Part shown: piece by piece, positions 18,666 through 26,346 of the stretch | How the letters are laid out: every line of letters starts with the position of its first letter | How positions within the stretch are numbered: position 1 is the stretch's first letter | Origin: Cloacibacterium caeni | GTDB lineage: Bacteria > Bacteroidota > Bacteroidia > Flavobacteriales > Weeksellaceae | Length of the DNA stretch: 64,000 bases | Direction of reading: 5' to 3' | NCBI RefSeq assembly: GCF_907163105.1 | Contig: NZ_OU015321.1 | Location: 496,001-560,000, forward strand | Position numbers and translations under genes: made by a program | The notes under the pieces: generated by a model | The model's input: only the letters and a program-made list of their open reading frames with translations | What the model was told of the DNA's origin: nothing | The model's database searches: none

Positions 18666-18808
18666 TTCTATAAAGTATTGAGGTTAAATTTTAAATTTTT
18701 GCAAATTTCTGAATTTTTAAAGATTTACAGAAATTTGAGGGTATGAATTGAATCAGTTTATTTTGAATTTTCCTTCCTTTAGGATTGAGGAAAAGAAAAT
18801 TCAAAAAA

Positions 18809-19156
18809 TTACATTTTCCAAATGGTTTTCATCAAAGAGTAGAAATCGTGCTCTCTGTCTGAAACGTTGGTATCTGCTTTGATGAGTTTTTTTGCAAATT
18901 GTTTGAATTCTTTACGTTCTTTTTCGGTAGAATCGTCTAGGAAACAATGTGCCTGAAACTCAAAATGGTCTTTCCAATCGCTAGGTTGAAGCGCAGAAAT
19001 CACTTCTAACTCGTTATCCAAATTCACATGGAACGGAAATTCTTCTTCTAGATATTCTCTGATGACTTTTTCTTCGCCTGCATGAAATTTATAATCTACT
19101 GCCGAAAGAATCATCAATAAGTGATATCCTGCGATGGATTTGTTGGTTTTTCTCAT
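18809..19156 (-). CDS. TerB-like helical protein (115 aa)
   Basis: Small soluble all-helical protein. The ATG at 19156 (MRKTNKSIAGYHLLMIL) is preferred over the open frame to 19186, whose first ten residues (MREKKINKNK) run into an extragenic repeat. The AGYHLLMILSAVDYKFHAGEEKVIREYLEEEF start and the later DTNVSDREHDFYSLM resemble TerB/DjlA-like proteins, in which acidic helix pairs bind metal. Function in this setting is unknown. It lies between tpiA and the DoxX gene on the same strand. Confidence 0.65.
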   Translation of the reverse strand: MRKTNKSIAGYHLLMILSAVDYKFHAGEEKVIREYLEEEFPFHVNLDNELEVISALQPSDWKDHFEFQAHCFLDDSTEKERKEFKQFAKKLIKADTNVSDREHDFYSLMKTIWKM

Positions 19157-19169
19157 TTTATTTTTATTT

Positions 19170-19217
19170 ATTTTTTTTTCACGCAAAGTCGCTAAGTTTT
19201 TCGCAATGAGCGCAAAG
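19170..19217. repeat. Dispersed CGCAAAG-type extragenic repeat
   Basis: CACGCAAAGTCGCTAAG-TTTTTCGCAATGAGCGCAAAG contains the CGCAAAG unit at both ends. Such blocks are familiar, from memory, as multi-copy intergenic sequence in Bacteroidota. Confidence 0.45.
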
Positions 19218-19226
19218 TTTTTTATT

Positions 19227-20321
19227 TTAATGTTTTAAAAAATCTTCCAAACTTTTCTTTTCTACAATTTTACCGTTTTCTAAGACCAAAACAAAAGGAT
19301 TGCTTCTTGCAATAGTTTTGATAGCTGTTGCATCCATGGTTAAATGTTGAAAACCTAATAAATCTGATTTTTCTGTTGAGATTTCATAAATTGGAGATTT
19401 TCCAGCTACCATTTCTAGTTTTTCTTGAATTTCTTCTGATGGATGTGCTCCGTAAGAAATTTCCTTTGGTTTATAAGTGAAAATCAAATACACTTTCGGT
19501 AAATGAAGAATTTGGTCAGTAACATCATTTCCGTTTTCGTCTTCTAATTTAAATTTATCAATAGAAGATTGATAGCCTTGTTTCACCAAAACAGACACTT
19601 CTTTCCCTTTCTGAATTTGCCAAGGCGTTCCTTCTTCCCAATATTCTTTTTGGTTCACAAAATCATCTTGTCCTACCACTTTTTCCTCGCCAGTTTTGTT
19701 GTTTTTCAGCGTGTAAGAAGTTTTGTATTCCGAAGGATTGGCCGATATTTTTTGTTTCTCAAGATTTAAATCAGTCCCAATTTTATAATCTCTGAAATCA
19801 ATCAAAGGTTCGTGTGCAATTCCGTAATAAATGATGAAAGCAGAAACCAAAATTCCTACTCCGAGAAATGGTATTTTAAGTAATCCTTTTTCATTATTTA
19901 ATGTGTCTGATTTTTTATTTAAAAACCATAAAATAAGTAAACCGAAAAGCAACGTAATGTCTTTCCAGAAGCTTTGCCAAGGTGTGAATTTGATGGCATC
20001 TCCAAAACAACCGCAGTCTGTAACTTTATTAAAATAAGCCGAATAAAACGTAAGAAATGCAAAAAAAACGCACAATGCAATTAACGAAATAAGTGTGTAT
20101 TTTAGCTTCATCTTTAACAAAAGCATTAATCCTAAAACTAGTTCTAATGCGACTACAAAAATTGCAATTTCTAAAGTGAAATTCTGTAAAAAAGTCAAAT
20201 TAAAAACGTCTGGCGAAAAATATTCTTCGAGTTTAAAAGAAAAACCTTTCACATCTATTGCTTTCACAAAGCCAGATGCAATGAAAATAACGGCAATAAT
20301 GTATCTTAAAATTCTTTTCAT
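19227..20321 (-). CDS. DoxX family membrane protein (BT_3928-like)
   Basis: The start at 20321 (MKRILRYIIAVIFIASGFVKAIDVKGF) is chosen over the open frame to 20414, because the extra residues are translated repeat and polar sequence. The N-terminal 170 residues form a four-helix DoxX/MauE-like membrane unit: ASGFVKAIDVKGFSFKLEEYF, then LELVLGLMLLL and VTDCGCFGDAIKFTPWQSF, whose CGCFGD motif is typical of MauE/DoxX proteins coupled to thiol chemistry. The 190-residue C-terminus lies outside the membrane and ends VLENGKIVEKKSLEDFL, a thioredoxin-like terminal pattern. It may serve redox or respiratory-chain assembly. Length is 364 residues. Confidence 0.8.
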   Translation of the reverse strand: MKRILRYIIAVIFIASGFVKAIDVKGFSFKLEEYFSPDVFNLTFLQNFTLEIAIFVVALELVLGLMLLLKMKLKYTLISLIALCVFFAFLTFYSAYFNKVTDCGCFGDAIKFTPWQSFWKDITLLFGLLILWFLNKKSDTLNNEKGLLKIPFLGVGILVSAFIIYYGIAHEPLIDFRDYKIGTDLNLEKQKISANPSEYKTSYTLKNNKTGEEKVVGQDDFVNQKEYWEEGTPWQIQKGKEVSVLVKQGYQSSIDKFKLEDENGNDVTDQILHLPKVYLIFTYKPKEISYGAHPSEEIQEKLEMVAGKSPIYEISTEKSDLLGFQHLTMDATAIKTIARSNPFVLVLENGKIVEKKSLEDFLKH

Positions 20322-20345
20322 TTTTTTTAGTTTGGTATTTGTTTT

Positions 20346-20371
20346 TGTCAGGCTGAGCGGAGTCGAAGCCT
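20346..20371. repeat. Half copy of a GTCAGGCTGAGCGGAGTCGAAG repeat
   Basis: TGTCAGGCTGAGCGGAGTCGAAGCC is one arm of an inverted-repeat element common in this phylum (from memory). Only one arm is present here, between the DUF1599 stop and the DoxX start. Confidence 0.4.
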
Positions 20372-20916
20372 TATTTTTTTTCTTCCGAAAACTTAATGAG
20401 ACAGAAAACTGCATAATTCAGCATATCAAAATAATTAGCGTCTAAACCTTCTGAAACCAGAGTTTTTCCCTGATTATCTTCAATTTGTTTTGTGCGAAGA
20501 ACTTTTTGATAAATTAAATCGGTGATGGATGAAATCCTCATTTCGTGCCAAGCTTCACCATAATCGTGGTTTTTACGAAGCATTAAATCTTTTGCTTTTT
20601 GAGCGTAATCATCATATAATTTCAGAATTTCAGTTCTGTCTTCGTCTAAATTTTCAGAAAAACCTTTTTCTAATTGTATTAAACCAATGATGGAGTAGTT
20701 CACAATCGCTATAAATTCATCTTCTTCGTGTTCATCTACCATTTTTACGTCAGTCATCTGTAAAGTACGGATTCTATTAACTTTAATGTAAATTTGGTCG
20801 GTAATAGAACTTGGTCTTAAAACACGCCAAGCTGCACCGTAATCTTGTAATTTTTTAGAAAACAAATCACGACATTGATGAATAACTTCGCTAAATTGTT
20901 GAGCTGTATTTTGCAT
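20371..20916 (-). CDS. DUF1599 domain-containing protein (internal duplication)
   Basis: A 181-residue protein starting MQNTAQQFSEVIHQCRDLFSKK at 20916; the frame is open to 20970 but that part looks untranslated. It holds two copies of the same unit: KLQDYGAAWRVLRPSSITDQIYIKVNRIR near residue 22 and KNHDYGEAWHEMRISSITDLIYQKVLRTK near 120. DUF1599 is a Bacteroidota-rich family related to nucleotide-modification-associated domains; its biochemical function is not established. It is followed by the DoxX gene 49 bases on, and the two may be co-transcribed. Confidence 0.8.
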   Translation of the reverse strand: MQNTAQQFSEVIHQCRDLFSKKLQDYGAAWRVLRPSSITDQIYIKVNRIRTLQMTDVKMVDEHEEDEFIAIVNYSIIGLIQLEKGFSENLDEDRTEILKLYDDYAQKAKDLMLRKNHDYGEAWHEMRISSITDLIYQKVLRTKQIEDNQGKTLVSEGLDANYFDMLNYAVFCLIKFSEEKK

Positions 20917-21097
20917 TGGATTTTTTAAAATTGAGTTGTAAAGATAGTAATTAAACCACAAAAGAGACAAAAGCTTTATCTCTTTTTTAAGGATTTCAAA
21001 AGTCTAAAAAGGTTTAAATTTATTTTGAAATTTGCTTTTTGTTCTTTTGAAATACTTGTTTTCAAACATTTCTTTTGTCTCTTTTGCGGTTAAAAAT

Positions 21098-22258
21098 TTA
21101 CTTTTCTAATTTATGAATTTTCTTCGTGCCTTCGTACATTTCGTATTGTAGGAAACGGCATTCTAATTTTCCGTTGAAGAGTTTTATTTTTCGGGAAGGT
21201 CTCAAACCTACATTTTTTACGCCTTCTAAATCTGATGAAATCATCCAAGCCAAAGTATTCGGATATTTTTGTTTAAAAGTATCACCAATTTTTTTGTAAA
21301 AATCAGGATCGTTAATCGTAATTCTCTCATCATAAGGCGGATTGAAAACCATTAACAACGGGAACATATCTTTTTCAGATTCAAAGAAATTCTGTTTTTT
21401 TACTTCAATTACATCTTCCATTTCTGCGGCTTCTATGTTGATTCTAGCAGCATTCAGCATTCTTGCATCAATGTCGTAACCTACAATTTTTCCTGTAAAT
21501 TCTTTAACTCTATTAATTCTAAATTCTTTGATTTTGGTGAATAATTCCGCATCGTAATTTTTCCAATTTTGGAAAGCGAATTTCTTTCTAAAAATTTGTG
21601 CAGGTAAATCCATCGCCAACATTGCTGCTTCGATTAAAAGCGTTCCACTTCCGCACATTGGATCAAGGAAATTGCCTTTTCCGTCCCAACCTGCTAATTG
21701 CAACATTCCTGAAGCGAGAACTTCATTAATCGGCGCTTCTCCTTGTTCTTTTCGGTAACCACGCTTAAATAAAGGATCTCCAGAAGAATCCAAAGAAATC
21801 GTAACCAATTCTCTATCAATATGAAGATGGAATTTGATGTCAGGATTTTTCGGGTCAACGTCTGGTCTGCGTCTTTCTTTCATCACAAAATAATCACAAA
21901 TCGCATCTTTCATTTTCAATGCTACAAATTGTGAATGTTTGAATGTTTCAGAATAAACCGTAGAATCTATCGCGAAAGTTTGATCTACACTCATCACGGT
22001 TTCCCAAGGAAAATCGAAAATTTTGTCATACAATTTATTTTCATTCCAAGCTTTAAAAGTAGCAATAGGAACCAAAATTTTAACAGCTGTTCTGGCAGAA
22101 TAATTGATTTTGTATAGAAAACCAAGGTCGCCTTCGCAGTTTACGGCGCGGTTTTTAATCTCTACTTTTCTTCCGCCTAACTTTTTAATTTCTTCGGCAA
22201 GAACTTCTTCTAAACCAAAAAATGTTTTTATCTGAATTTTTAAATTTTCTGTATTCAT
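21098..22258 (-). CDS. THUMP-domain RNA guanine-N2 methyltransferase (RlmL N-half-like)
   Basis: A 386-residue SAM enzyme with an N-terminal ferredoxin-like/THUMP region (LKIQIKTFFGLEEVLAEEIKKLGGRKVE to about residue 155). A Rossmann methyltransferase domain follows, with motif I FLDPMCGSGTLLIEAA near 203 and motif IV LLMVFNPPYDERI near 307. NPPY marks base-amino methylation. It matches the first half of RlmL (23S rRNA m2G2445) and lacks the RlmK half, as usual in Bacteroidota. The rRNA position is inferred from family only. Confidence 0.88.
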   Translation of the reverse strand: MNTENLKIQIKTFFGLEEVLAEEIKKLGGRKVEIKNRAVNCEGDLGFLYKINYSARTAVKILVPIATFKAWNENKLYDKIFDFPWETVMSVDQTFAIDSTVYSETFKHSQFVALKMKDAICDYFVMKERRRPDVDPKNPDIKFHLHIDRELVTISLDSSGDPLFKRGYRKEQGEAPINEVLASGMLQLAGWDGKGNFLDPMCGSGTLLIEAAMLAMDLPAQIFRKKFAFQNWKNYDAELFTKIKEFRINRVKEFTGKIVGYDIDARMLNAARINIEAAEMEDVIEVKKQNFFESEKDMFPLLMVFNPPYDERITINDPDFYKKIGDTFKQKYPNTLAWMISSDLEGVKNVGLRPSRKIKLFNGKLECRFLQYEMYEGTKKIHKLEK

Positions 22259-22344
22259 AGGTTTTTCAAAAGGCTTTTTTTGCCTTATTTGAATTGAATG
22301 TGTAAAAATACGGAAACTAAAAGAAATAAAAGGGAAGAATTATA

Positions 22345-23565
22345 TTATTGATTTTTAGAATTCTTTTCCTCAATCCATTTACTTAAATATTTAGTGCTTT
22401 GCAAAGTATGATGTTGAAGAATTTGCCCTAGAAAATTAGTGTTTCTATGTTCTGGTAAATGTTCTGAAATCCAATCTATTTTTGCTGTGAAATCTTTCTC
22501 AAAAATCTCTTTTTTGAATAAATTTTTAGCAATTAGATAACCGTTTTCTTGAGATTTTTGCCAAAAATTTTCATTTTGATAGAGTAGAACTGCTTTTTCT
22601 ACAAATTCCGTTTCGTTATCGGTAATAAAACCATTCCAGTCAAGGTTTCCATGCATCGCTTCTGCACCAACTGCGGAAGTAACATTGGGTAATCCAAATT
22701 GCATGCTTTCGAGCAATTTACCTTTAATTCCAGCTCCAAAAGGAATGGGTGCGAGTAAAACTTTAGCAGTGTTAAAAATAATTTCTACATTTTCGGCTCT
22801 TCCTTTGATGATGAAACCTTCTTTTTCATTATGCAACTGAAAGACTTTTTCACTTGCGTAAGCACCATAAATATGAATTTCGGCTTCTGGAAGTTGGTTT
22901 TTGATGTCTTTCCAAAGTTTTTTGAGTTGAAGAACAGTGTGCCAATTCGGTTCGTGTAAAAAATTACCGATGCTGATAAAATTTTTTCTTTCTGAAAAGG
23001 AAGTTTCAGTTTTTTTAATATCTCCAAAAAGTGGAAGATAAAAGAGAATATTCTCGTCAATTTTAAACTTTTCAATGAGTAAATTCATCTCGAATTCAGA
23101 AATGATGAGGGAAAGGTCGCATCTTAAAATGGAAGCTAATTCACGCTTGAAAACGTCATTGATTAAATCTGAATTTTCTAAAATTTTATTTTGTTTAAAC
23201 GCTTTTTCTCTGGCATTTCTTAGGAAGTGTAAATCTTCTGTGTCTAAGATTTTTATAGCATTTGGAACTTGCTCAGAAACTCTCCATCCGAATTGTTCTT
23301 CAGTAGTAAATCTGTCAAAAATGACGATTTCTGGGTTTAGATTTTTGATGAGTTCATCAAAACTACTATCATTCAAAACAATATTTTGAAAAGAGATGTT
23401 TTTAGAACTCAAATCAAAGCTATTTTCTGAAACTGAAGCAGTGGAAAGAAAGGTGATTTGATAATTTTGAGTTAAGAATGAATCCATCAATTGAATCATT
23501 CTAGAACCGGCAGCTGTAGAATTAGGTTCTGGAAAAACCTTACCAATAATTACCAAATTTTTCAT
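22345..23565 (-). CDS. Glycosyltransferase, GT-B fold (GT4-like)
   Basis: A 406-residue protein. The N-terminal part MKNLVIIGKVFPEPNSTAAGSRMIQLMDSF is typical of GT4 enzymes. The C-terminal nucleotide-sugar domain has FISIGNFLHEPNW near 195, EAEIHIYGAY near 230 and the family-defining GAGIKGKLLESMQFGLPNVTS near 285, with the Glu that contacts the donor. It transfers a sugar to an unknown acceptor, probably in surface glycan or lipopolysaccharide assembly. It stands alone, 86 bases upstream of the RlmL-like gene. Confidence 0.85.
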   Translation of the reverse strand: MKNLVIIGKVFPEPNSTAAGSRMIQLMDSFLTQNYQITFLSTASVSENSFDLSSKNISFQNIVLNDSSFDELIKNLNPEIVIFDRFTTEEQFGWRVSEQVPNAIKILDTEDLHFLRNAREKAFKQNKILENSDLINDVFKRELASILRCDLSLIISEFEMNLLIEKFKIDENILFYLPLFGDIKKTETSFSERKNFISIGNFLHEPNWHTVLQLKKLWKDIKNQLPEAEIHIYGAYASEKVFQLHNEKEGFIIKGRAENVEIIFNTAKVLLAPIPFGAGIKGKLLESMQFGLPNVTSAVGAEAMHGNLDWNGFITDNETEFVEKAVLLYQNENFWQKSQENGYLIAKNLFKKEIFEKDFTAKIDWISEHLPEHRNTNFLGQILQHHTLQSTKYLSKWIEEKNSKNQ

Positions 23566-23605
23566 TTTTCAAAAATATTGAAAACAAAACGGATATAAAA
23601 CAAAA

Positions 23606-23635
23606 AAAGAGAAATCATTTCTGATTTCTCTTTTG
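23606..23635. terminator. Hairpin between the glycosyltransferase promoter region and the OLD cassette
   Basis: AAAAGAGAAATCA / TGATTTCTCTTTT form a perfect 13-bp stem with loop TTTC, and both flanks are A/T runs. It could end transcripts coming from the OLD gene side. Confidence 0.55.
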
Positions 23636-23762
23636 TTTACGTGGCAGGAATCTAAACGGTGAGCGTATCTGCTTAATCTTAACTAAAAAACAAACCTCTC
23701 TAAAATTGCTTCTAAAGAGGTCTAAATTTTTATTTTTTGAAAACTATTTTCTAAAAAAAAGA

Positions 23763-25392
23763 GTTGTGCAACAGTTACTGCCGTTGTATGCCGTATTATA
23801 TTAATTGTTTCTGTAAAAAAGTTGTGATATTATTTATTTTTGGGTCAGATTTGTCAAAAAGATAACCAACAATCATTTCTACAACATCTTCTCTTGTTTT
23901 GTTCCTAGCTCTAAGCTCTGTGTCAATATATTTATAGAAAGTTTTTCCATTATTGTCTTTTGAAGTGTCGTTTTCATTTTGATATTCTTGGATTAATAAT
24001 TGTAAACTTTTTTGTTGAAATACATAATCATTTAATAGTTTAAACAGTTCCTTGTTAACATTAAAAATTAAATTTTCTTTTAAATATTTCTCTAAGCTTT
24101 TTATAGGAAGATAATTTAATGGTATATTGTTTTTATATCCTTTTTTTGCGTAATAATTGTCTGCTTCAGTTTTGACATCACCATCAAGAATAATCATAAT
24201 TTTAGACGTTTTACCAACTAAGTTGCTATTTATTACTTCTTCTGCTAAATCAATTACATTTGAGTAGCCACCACAAGGTAAAACGTGAACAAGTCTATTT
24301 GAAAGTAAATTTTTATTTTTTAAAATTCTATTTATAATTGACTTTGCTAAATCGTCTTCAACCAAAAATATATGGTCATATCCAGAATGGTCATATAAAA
24401 TTCTGGTCGCATAAGCTGGATAACACGGATTTAATACTTCAAGTGTATCATCAGGATATCTTTCAATGAAAAAAATATTATCAGGTTTTATACCTGAAAT
24501 TAATTCAATAGAATGAGTTGAAAAATAAATTGCATAATTGAAAGCATTAGAAATTTCTTTTAAAAATTGAATTAGTCTTTTCAAAGAACTTGGGTGTAAA
24601 GCAAGTTCAATTTCATCTAAAAACATTAAACACGGTTTAGACAAACTTGCTCTGTCATTGTTTCTTATATAAATTGAATTCAAAATACTAACCATTAAGT
24701 TCTCACCAGTTGACATATGAAACTGACTAACTCGTTTAACTCCCTTTTTATAATAAAAAATGTCTCGTGAAAAATTTAACTTAGTGTCAATTTTATTACC
24801 TTCAAGAATAAATAATTCTTCGTAAAAATTTTTATTGTTTTGTAAAATAATTCCAAGATTTTCTTTTATAAAAGTTGGTGCAGGAATTAGTTTTGTTGTG
24901 TCAATTAAGTCTAATTTTTTAAGCGTATCGTAGTTTGTATTTCTAAAGCGATTACCGAAGATTAAAGATCCTTCATAAAACCCTTTAATTGACATTTTTC
25001 CGTCAGAATATTTTTGCCATTTTCCACCGACTTTTAACCAAGCTCTTTTTGCTCCGTTTAATTCAAAATCAATTCTTGAATCTTCTTCAGTAACGCCAAA
25101 ATAATCATTCATTGGTAATGTAAAAAATACACAAGACGCAGCTGTCACAACAGTGCTTTTTCCCGACCCATTTTGACCAGTTATAGCATAAAGCCCTTTT
25201 TCAATAGGTAAAGAAATTTCTAAACTGTCAATTGATTTTATTTTGTTGATTTTTACTTTCAGTTTCATTTTTTATCACTTCTTTTAAGATTGAGAGTCGG
25301 TTTAATATGGCATACAACGGTTCGGCGGATTTGCGAAGTCCCGAGAAGGAAGTTTGCTTCCGTTCTTGGGATTTTGCACACCACCAAATATA
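23763..25392. mobile_element. Putative gene cassette: OLD-family gene framed by inverted repeats
   Basis: Left end at 23763-23803: TTGTGCAACAGTTACTG, then CCGTTGTATGCC, then GTATTA. Right end at 25299-25392, in the opposite orientation: TAATAT, then GGCATACAACGG, then a long hairpin and TTTTGCACAC. The two ends share CCGTTGTATGCCnTATTA next to the gene and GTGCAA further out. Between the two blocks of the right end sits the hairpin CCCGAGAAGGAAG / CTTCCGTTCTTGGG. There is no recombinase inside. The element looks like a single-gene cassette moved by another system. Confidence 0.5.
23796..25268 (-). CDS. OLD-family AAA ATPase with C-terminal TOPRIM nuclease domain
   Basis: Probable anti-phage effector of 490 residues. 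The N-terminal ABC/SMC-type ATPase shows Walker A ITGQNGSGKST at 29-39, the signature MSTGENL near 201, Walker B CLMFLDEIELALHPSS near 226, and the switch His in IYFSTHSIELIS near 252. The C-terminal TOPRIM part shows the catalytic Glu in IFLVEDDLAKS near 303 and the acidic pair in MIILDGDVKTEAD near 352. No UvrD-like helicase (GajB) or reverse transcriptase lies next to it, so it is a class 1, stand-alone OLD rather than Gabija or a retron. Its very AT-rich sequence and framing repeats suggest horizontal acquisition. Confidence 0.85.
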   Translation of the reverse strand: MKLKVKINKIKSIDSLEISLPIEKGLYAITGQNGSGKSTVVTAASCVFFTLPMNDYFGVTEEDSRIDFELNGAKRAWLKVGGKWQKYSDGKMSIKGFYEGSLIFGNRFRNTNYDTLKKLDLIDTTKLIPAPTFIKENLGIILQNNKNFYEELFILEGNKIDTKLNFSRDIFYYKKGVKRVSQFHMSTGENLMVSILNSIYIRNNDRASLSKPCLMFLDEIELALHPSSLKRLIQFLKEISNAFNYAIYFSTHSIELISGIKPDNIFFIERYPDDTLEVLNPCYPAYATRILYDHSGYDHIFLVEDDLAKSIINRILKNKNLLSNRLVHVLPCGGYSNVIDLAEEVINSNLVGKTSKIMIILDGDVKTEADNYYAKKGYKNNIPLNYLPIKSLEKYLKENLIFNVNKELFKLLNDYVFQQKSLQLLIQEYQNENDTSKDNNGKTFYKYIDTELRARNKTREDVVEMIVGYLFDKSDPKINNITTFLQKQLI

Positions 25393-25834
25393 CAAAAGTA
25401 TTCTTGATAATCAAAAGCTTATTCAAAACCTTAACTCTACCCAAAGCAATGTCAAAGGAAAGTCAAAGGAATGTATAAGGAAAGGGTAATGAATGTCTGC
25501 TTGCACTTTACTTGCAGGATAAAGGCAAGATGCTTGTTTCTTATTATACCAGAACTTTATATGGCATTTTGAAGAAAACAAATAAGGGTTTGATTTGAAT
25601 CAAGTGGCAGTCAAACTCGAGTTTTGTTCGCAAAAAGTACCCTTTTTCCGAAGCTGATTCGAGCTTGAGTCGAACAAGACTCGAACAAATGTCTCAAAAA
25701 ACACAAAAAACAGGGTAAAAAAGAAACAAATAGATTCTGAAAATAGCCAGATGATGTTGACTAAAAGATCGCAAGGTCTCTTGACTTCATGCAGCGGAGT
25801 AGTCATTTTGTTAGTAGGCTTTAAAGCATAAAAA
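25393..25834. other. Gene-free stretch with repeat remnants
   Basis: No credible gene. It holds a TTGCAGGATAAAGGCAAG repeat at 25499-25537, shared with the ligA upstream region, and a cluster of CTCGAGTTTTGTTCG / CGAGTCTTGTTCGACTCAAGC imperfect repeats at about 25616-25690. After these comes plain AT-rich sequence leading to the tRNA terminator. Confidence 0.6.
25499..25537 (+). repeat. GGATAAAGGCA repeat, copy A
   Basis: TACTTGCAGGATAAAGGCAAG followed by ATGCTTG. It matches, on the other strand, the segment at 38419-38467 over about 37 positions with few changes. CTTGC...GCAAG forms a small inverted repeat within it. Confidence 0.5.
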
Positions 25835-25858
25835 AACCACCACAAGATTGTGATGGTT
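25835..25858 (-). terminator. Terminator of the tRNA cluster
   Basis: AACCACCACAA and TTGTGATGGTT pair with one mismatch around GA, followed on the minus strand by six T. It lies directly after the tRNA-Arg 3' end. Confidence 0.7.
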
Positions 25859-25861
25859 CTG

Positions 25862-25935
25862 TGAGCGCGTCAGGATTCGAACCTGAGACCGTCTGCTTAG
25901 AAGGCAGATGCTCTATCCAGCTGAGCTACGCACCC
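25862..25935 (-). tRNA. tRNA-Arg (anticodon TCT)
   Basis: A 74-base cloverleaf on the minus strand: acceptor GGGTGCG / CGCGCTC with discriminator A, D-arm AGCTCAGCTGGATAGAGC, anticodon stem TCTGC-CTTCTAA-GCAGA giving TCT, and T-arm CTCAGGTTCGAATCCTGA. CCA is not encoded. It reads AGA codons, which are frequent in this genome. Confidence 0.95.
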
Positions 25936-25949
25936 GAAGTTTTTAAAAA

Positions 25950-26010
25950 GGTTTCTCTCGAGACCGTTCCGATTAAAATCGGAATGCTCAATTTAGCTGA
26001 GCTACGAACC
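25950..26010 (-). pseudogene. Degenerate tRNA-like sequence
   Basis: Lying between tRNA-Arg and tRNA-Pro, this 61-base sequence keeps a recognisable D-arm (TAGCTCAGCTAAATTGAGC), an anticodon hairpin TTCCG-ATTTTAAT-CGGAA with an eight-base loop (nominally TTT), the CGGTCTC variable/T junction, and short acceptor ends GGTT / AACC. The T-arm GGTTCGA core is missing about a dozen bases. It looks like a tRNA that has decayed by deletion. Confidence 0.6.
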
Positions 26011-26040
26011 TTAATTTTCTTAAAATTTTCGATTTTTTTG

Positions 26041-26115
26041 TCGGGGTGGCAGGATTCGAACCTGCGACCTCCTGGTCCCAAACCAGGCGCGATGACCGGA
26101 CTACGCTACACCCCG
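26041..26115 (-). tRNA. tRNA-Pro (anticodon TGG)
   Basis: A 75-base cloverleaf on the minus strand: acceptor CGGGGTG / CACCCCG, discriminator A, anticodon stem CCTGG-TTTGGGA-CCAGG giving TGG, and T-arm GCAGGTTCGAATCCTGC. The C1-G72 pair is the usual bacterial proline identity feature. Confidence 0.95.
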
Positions 26116-26128
26116 AATTTCTTGGTTG

Positions 26129-26213
26129 CGGAGGGTAAGGGATTCGAACCCTTGCGACCCTTGCGAGTCGACAGTTTAGCAAACTGCTCCGTTAACCACT
26201 CCGGCAACCCTCC
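26129..26213 (-). tRNA. tRNA-Ser (anticodon GCT)
   Basis: An 85-base class II tRNA on the minus strand with acceptor GGAGGGT / ACCCTCC, discriminator G, anticodon loop TTGCTAA (GCT), a long variable arm TCGACTCGCAAGGGTCG, and T-arm AAGGGTTCGAATCCCTT. It is the first tRNA of the cluster. Confidence 0.95.
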
Positions 26214-26346
26214 TTGCAAATTCTTTTAAGAACTTCTCTTCCGTAATTGCGAGTGCAAATATAGGACAGTTTTCCTTAAAAACCAAAAAAAAATTGCTAA
26301 AAATTTTCGTATTTTTGAATAAATAATCTTTTAAAAAATCAATAAA

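Noticed and set aside
23640-23690. GTGGCAGGAATCTAAACGGTGAGC resembles the 3' part of a tRNA gene beside the OLD cassette, possibly an att remnant
   Set aside because: Only the T-arm-like part can be seen, with several mismatches and no acceptor pairing; too weak to call.
23796-25268. Gabija (GajA) or retron effector assignment for the OLD-type protein
   Set aside because: No GajB-like helicase, reverse transcriptase or msr/msd-like RNA is found on either side.
25616-25690. Repeated CTCGAGTTTTGTTCG / CGAGTCTTGTTCGACTC blocks as a possible CRISPR or att array
   Set aside because: Only two or three imperfect units, without equal spacers or adjacent cas or integrase genes.
25861-26229. A 122-residue open frame on the plus strand over the tRNA cluster
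   Set aside because: It is antisense to tRNA-Arg, tRNA-Pro and tRNA-Ser; its sequence (SGFEPET..., GWQDSNLRPPGPKPG) is the well-known false translation of tRNA genes.
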